Positions 5,928 through 7,836 of a DNA stretch of 7,836 bases are shown here, piece by piece. Where the stretch lies: contig JAQGNM010000202.1 in assembly GCA_028291845.1 (NCBI GenBank), positions 1 through 7,836 on the forward strand. The letters are read 5' to 3'. Every line of letters begins with the position of its first letter. Position 1 is the first letter of the stretch. The stretch is from Massilia sp. GTDB taxonomy: Bacteria > Pseudomonadota > Gammaproteobacteria > Burkholderiales > Burkholderiaceae_D. The notes below the pieces were generated by a model, which was not told the DNA's origin, made no database searches, and saw only the letters and a program-made list of their open reading frames with translations. The translations under genes were made by a program, and so were the position numbers.

Positions 5928-7157
5928 ATGCCGTCAATAAATAATTCTCAGCTCGTGCAGCGCGCCATTCCTTCCGTTCCGGTGCTGTCGATGGCAAGCT
6001 TTCGTGGCGCTGTGGCGATGGGCAACGAGACGGCCTGGCTGCCTTCTCTGCTCGACGGCGCGCAGGTGCGCCTGGTCACCAGCGGGCGCGTGGCGATCGG
6101 CCTGGCGCTGCAGGCCCTGGGCGTCGGCAAGGGCGACCTGGTGCTGGTGCCCGCATACCACAGTCCGTCGATGATACCGCCGGTGCACTGGCGCGGCGCC
6201 GAGGTGGTGTTTTACCGGGTCAACGCCGACACCACGGCGGATTTGTCCGACATCGCCGCCAAGTTGGACGGCAAGGTCAAGGCCATCATGGTCACCCATT
6301 TTTTCGGCATACCGCAAGACCTGGCGGCGCTGCGCGCGCTGTGCGACGAGCGCGGCATCGGCCTTTTGGAAGACTGCGCCCACTGCTTTTACGGCGAACG
6401 CGAAGGCGTGCAAGTGGGCAGCACGGGCGACTACGCAATCGGCAGCAGCATGAAATTCTTCCCCATTTACGAAGGCGGCTGCCTGGTGTCGCACCGGCAT
6501 CCATTGAACGTCGAGTTGCACCCGGCCGGCATGGGCTTCGAGGCCAAGGCGGCCTTGAGCGCACTCGAAGCGAGTTTTTCTTACGGCCGCCTGCACGGCG
6601 TGCGCTTGGCGCTGGCACTGCCCTTGCGCGTGCGCAGCCTCATCTGGAATGCCGTCAAGGCGCACCAGGCACACCAGCCGGCCGCCGACAGCGCCGGCCT
6701 GGCGCCGTCGTCCTCCGACAGCAGTTACGATTTCGATGCGCGCTGGGCCGATAAGCGTTCCTCGTGGTTTTCACGCACGGTGATGGGGCGCGCGGCCCGC
6801 TCGCGCATTGTGACGCGCCGGCGCCGCCACTACCAGGCCTTGCAACAGGCGCTGGTCGGCGCCCCCGGATGGCGCCCGCTGTTCGCCGCCCTGCCGGCCG
6901 GCGCCTGCCCATGGGTGTTTCCGCTGCTGGCCGAGCGCCCCGCGGCCCTGTTCGAGGCCCTGCAGGCAGCCGGGGTGCCGATGGTGCGGTTCGGCGCCGT
7001 CCTGTGGCCTGGTGTCGACGACAGCATTTGCGGCAACAGCGCGATGCTGGGCCGCTGCCTGATCGCCCTGCCCTGCCACCAGGAACTGAGCGACCAGGAA
7101 TTGGTCTGGCTGGCCACCACCGTGCGCCAGGCGCTGCAGGAAACGGCATGCGCATGA
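5928..7157 (+). CDS. DegT/DnrJ/EryC1/StrS-type PLP-dependent aminotransferase
   Basis: The 409-residue product has the fold-type-I layout of sugar aminotransferases. TSGRVAIGLAL (51-61) is the cofactor-binding segment near the N-terminus, VPAYHSPSM (74-82) follows, THFFGIPQD (123-131) is the strand-loop typical of DegT proteins, LLEDCAHCFYG (146-156) carries the PLP-ring Asp149, and GSSMKFFPIYEGG (172-184) carries the Schiff-base Lys176. Family members move an amino group from glutamate or glutamine to a keto-sugar; a few act as dehydratases, but those replace the lysine with His, so transamination is expected. Residues 250-272 form a Ser/Ala-rich low-complexity linker and 288-300 are Arg-rich, a region where classical members have compact structure. 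No Shine-Dalgarno precedes ATG 5928. Later in-frame Met codons at 5991 and 6018 also lack one, so 5928 is kept. The next gene overlaps its end by 10 bases. Confidence 0.85.
   Translation: MPSINNSQLVQRAIPSVPVLSMASFRGAVAMGNETAWLPSLLDGAQVRLVTSGRVAIGLALQALGVGKGDLVLVPAYHSPSMIPPVHWRGAEVVFYRVNADTTADLSDIAAKLDGKVKAIMVTHFFGIPQDLAALRALCDERGIGLLEDCAHCFYGEREGVQVGSTGDYAIGSSMKFFPIYEGGCLVSHRHPLNVELHPAGMGFEAKAALSALEASFSYGRLHGVRLALALPLRVRSLIWNAVKAHQAHQPAADSAGLAPSSSDSSYDFDARWADKRSSWFSRTVMGRAARSRIVTRRRRHYQALQQALVGAPGWRPLFAALPAGACPWVFPLLAERPAALFEALQAAGVPMVRFGAVLWPGVDDSICGNSAMLGRCLIALPCHQELSDQELVWLATTVRQALQETACA
7138..7150 (+). promoter_or_regulatory. Ribosome binding site choosing between two adjacent starts of the acyltransferase
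   Basis: AGGA (7138-7141) lies 6 bases before ATG 7148 and 12 bases before a second in-frame ATG at 7154. The spacing favours 7148, giving a 10-base overlap with the aminotransferase. The second start would give a classical ATGA overlap and a product two residues shorter. Confidence 0.6.
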
Positions 7158-7836
7158 ACTGGCAGGTGGTCCCCGCGAGTCAATTTGCCGATCACGCCGG
7201 AGCGTGGCGTGCCCTGCATGCGGCCAGCGCCGCCTCGCCCTTGCTGACAGTCGAATTCGTGGCGAGCCTGCTGCGCATTTTCGGCACCGGCAAGGAAGTG
7301 CTGGCCTGGCGTGGTAACGGCGCCGGGATCGACGCCATGGCGGTCCTGGCGCCCGCACGCCTCGGTATCTGGAACACCTTTCAACCGGCGCAGGCGCCGG
7401 TCGGCATCTGGCTGCAGCGCAGTAGCGGCACGCCCACGGCGCTGTTGCCGGGGCTCCTGCAAGCATTGCCGTTTCCGGCGCTGGCGATCGGTCTGACCCA
7501 ATGCGATCCCATGCTGATGGCCCGCCCGGGCGAGCGCGCAGGCCTGCGCGTCCTCGACTACATCGATACCGCCCGCATCACGATGGCCGGCACGCCATTC
7601 GATGCCTATTGGGCGAGCCGTGGCAAGAATTTGCGCAACAACCTGAAGAAACAACGGCGCGGCCTGGCTGACGACGGCGTCATCACGCGGCTGGAAATCG
7701 TCCGCACAAAGGCGGCGATGGCGGGGGCAATCGCCGATTTCGGGCGCCTCGAGAGCACCGGCTGGAAAGGTTCGACCGGCACGGCGGTGCACGCCGAAAA
7801 CCACCAGGGGCGCTTTTATTTGTCGCTGTTCGAGGC
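7148..7836 (+). CDS. FemAB-like / GNAT-fold acyltransferase (CelD/BcsL-like, Acetyltransf_6 type), 3' truncated
   Basis: The frame starting at ATG 7148 is open to the window end, giving 229 full codons with no stop; it starts MRMNWQVVPASQFADHAGAW. SPLLTVEFVASLL (30-42) and the basic stretch FDAYWASRGKNLRNNLKKQ (151-169) followed by ESTGWKGSTGTA (202-213) are the hallmarks of this group, found in cellulose- and exopolysaccharide-associated acetyltransferases and in the FemAB-related proteins of PEP-CTERM/exosortase loci. Two tandem GNAT-like halves are usual; the first and the start of the second are seen, with about a third of the protein missing. The likely role is transfer of an acyl or aminoacyl group to an amino group on the glycan or its precursor, in the cytoplasm, since no signal peptide is seen. 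Overlap with the aminotransferase argues that it acts on the amine that enzyme makes. This pairing is inference. Confidence 0.75.
   Translation, partial: MRMNWQVVPASQFADHAGAWRALHAASAASPLLTVEFVASLLRIFGTGKEVLAWRGNGAGIDAMAVLAPARLGIWNTFQPAQAPVGIWLQRSSGTPTALLPGLLQALPFPALAIGLTQCDPMLMARPGERAGLRVLDYIDTARITMAGTPFDAYWASRGKNLRNNLKKQRRGLADDGVITRLEIVRTKAAMAGAIADFGRLESTGWKGSTGTAVHAENHQGRFYLSLFE

Overview
The window is GC-rich and densely coded, with one intergenic region. It looks like part of a beta-proteobacterial exopolysaccharide locus of the exosortase A (XrtA, PEP-CTERM) type. Protein style and gene set suggest Oxalobacteraceae (Massilia, Duganella or Janthinobacterium group). That placement is my inference from family knowledge; no marker gene is present. 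Family names come from recognising motifs, not from a search.

Layout. Left arm, plus strand: the 3' end of an asparagine-synthase-like amidotransferase (1-432), a GT4-type glycosyltransferase (448-1644), and a polytopic O-antigen-ligase-like protein (1637-2965, GTG start). Middle arm, minus strand: an AMP-forming acyl-CoA ligase (4194-5771) followed by a fold-III PLP decarboxylase (2962-4197), coupled by an ATGA stop/start overlap. The two arms converge so tightly that their stop codons share a TTAA at 2962-2965. Right arm, plus strand: after a 156-base divergent intergenic region (5772-5927) come a DegT-type PLP aminotransferase (5928-7157) and, overlapping its end, a FemAB/GNAT-type acyltransferase (7148 onward) that runs off the window.

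How the genes may work together. The left arm has the parts for adding sugars to a lipid-linked glycan and for ligating or polymerising it in the inner membrane. The middle and right arms look like small-molecule tailoring: activation of a carboxylate as adenylate or thioester, decarboxylation of an amino acid or aminoacyl group, PLP-dependent amination, and acyl transfer by a GNAT-fold enzyme. I infer that they make and attach a nitrogen-containing substituent on the glycan. The substrates cannot be read from the sequence. The exosortase, the polysaccharide export and chain-length proteins, the initiating sugar transferase and any acyl carrier protein are not in the window.

The most interesting point is the translationally coupled ligase-decarboxylase pair, whose logic resembles carrier-bound amino-acid decarboxylation (BtrK in butirosin synthesis). 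No RNA genes, CRISPR arrays, insertion sequences, phage genes or clear intrinsic terminators were seen.
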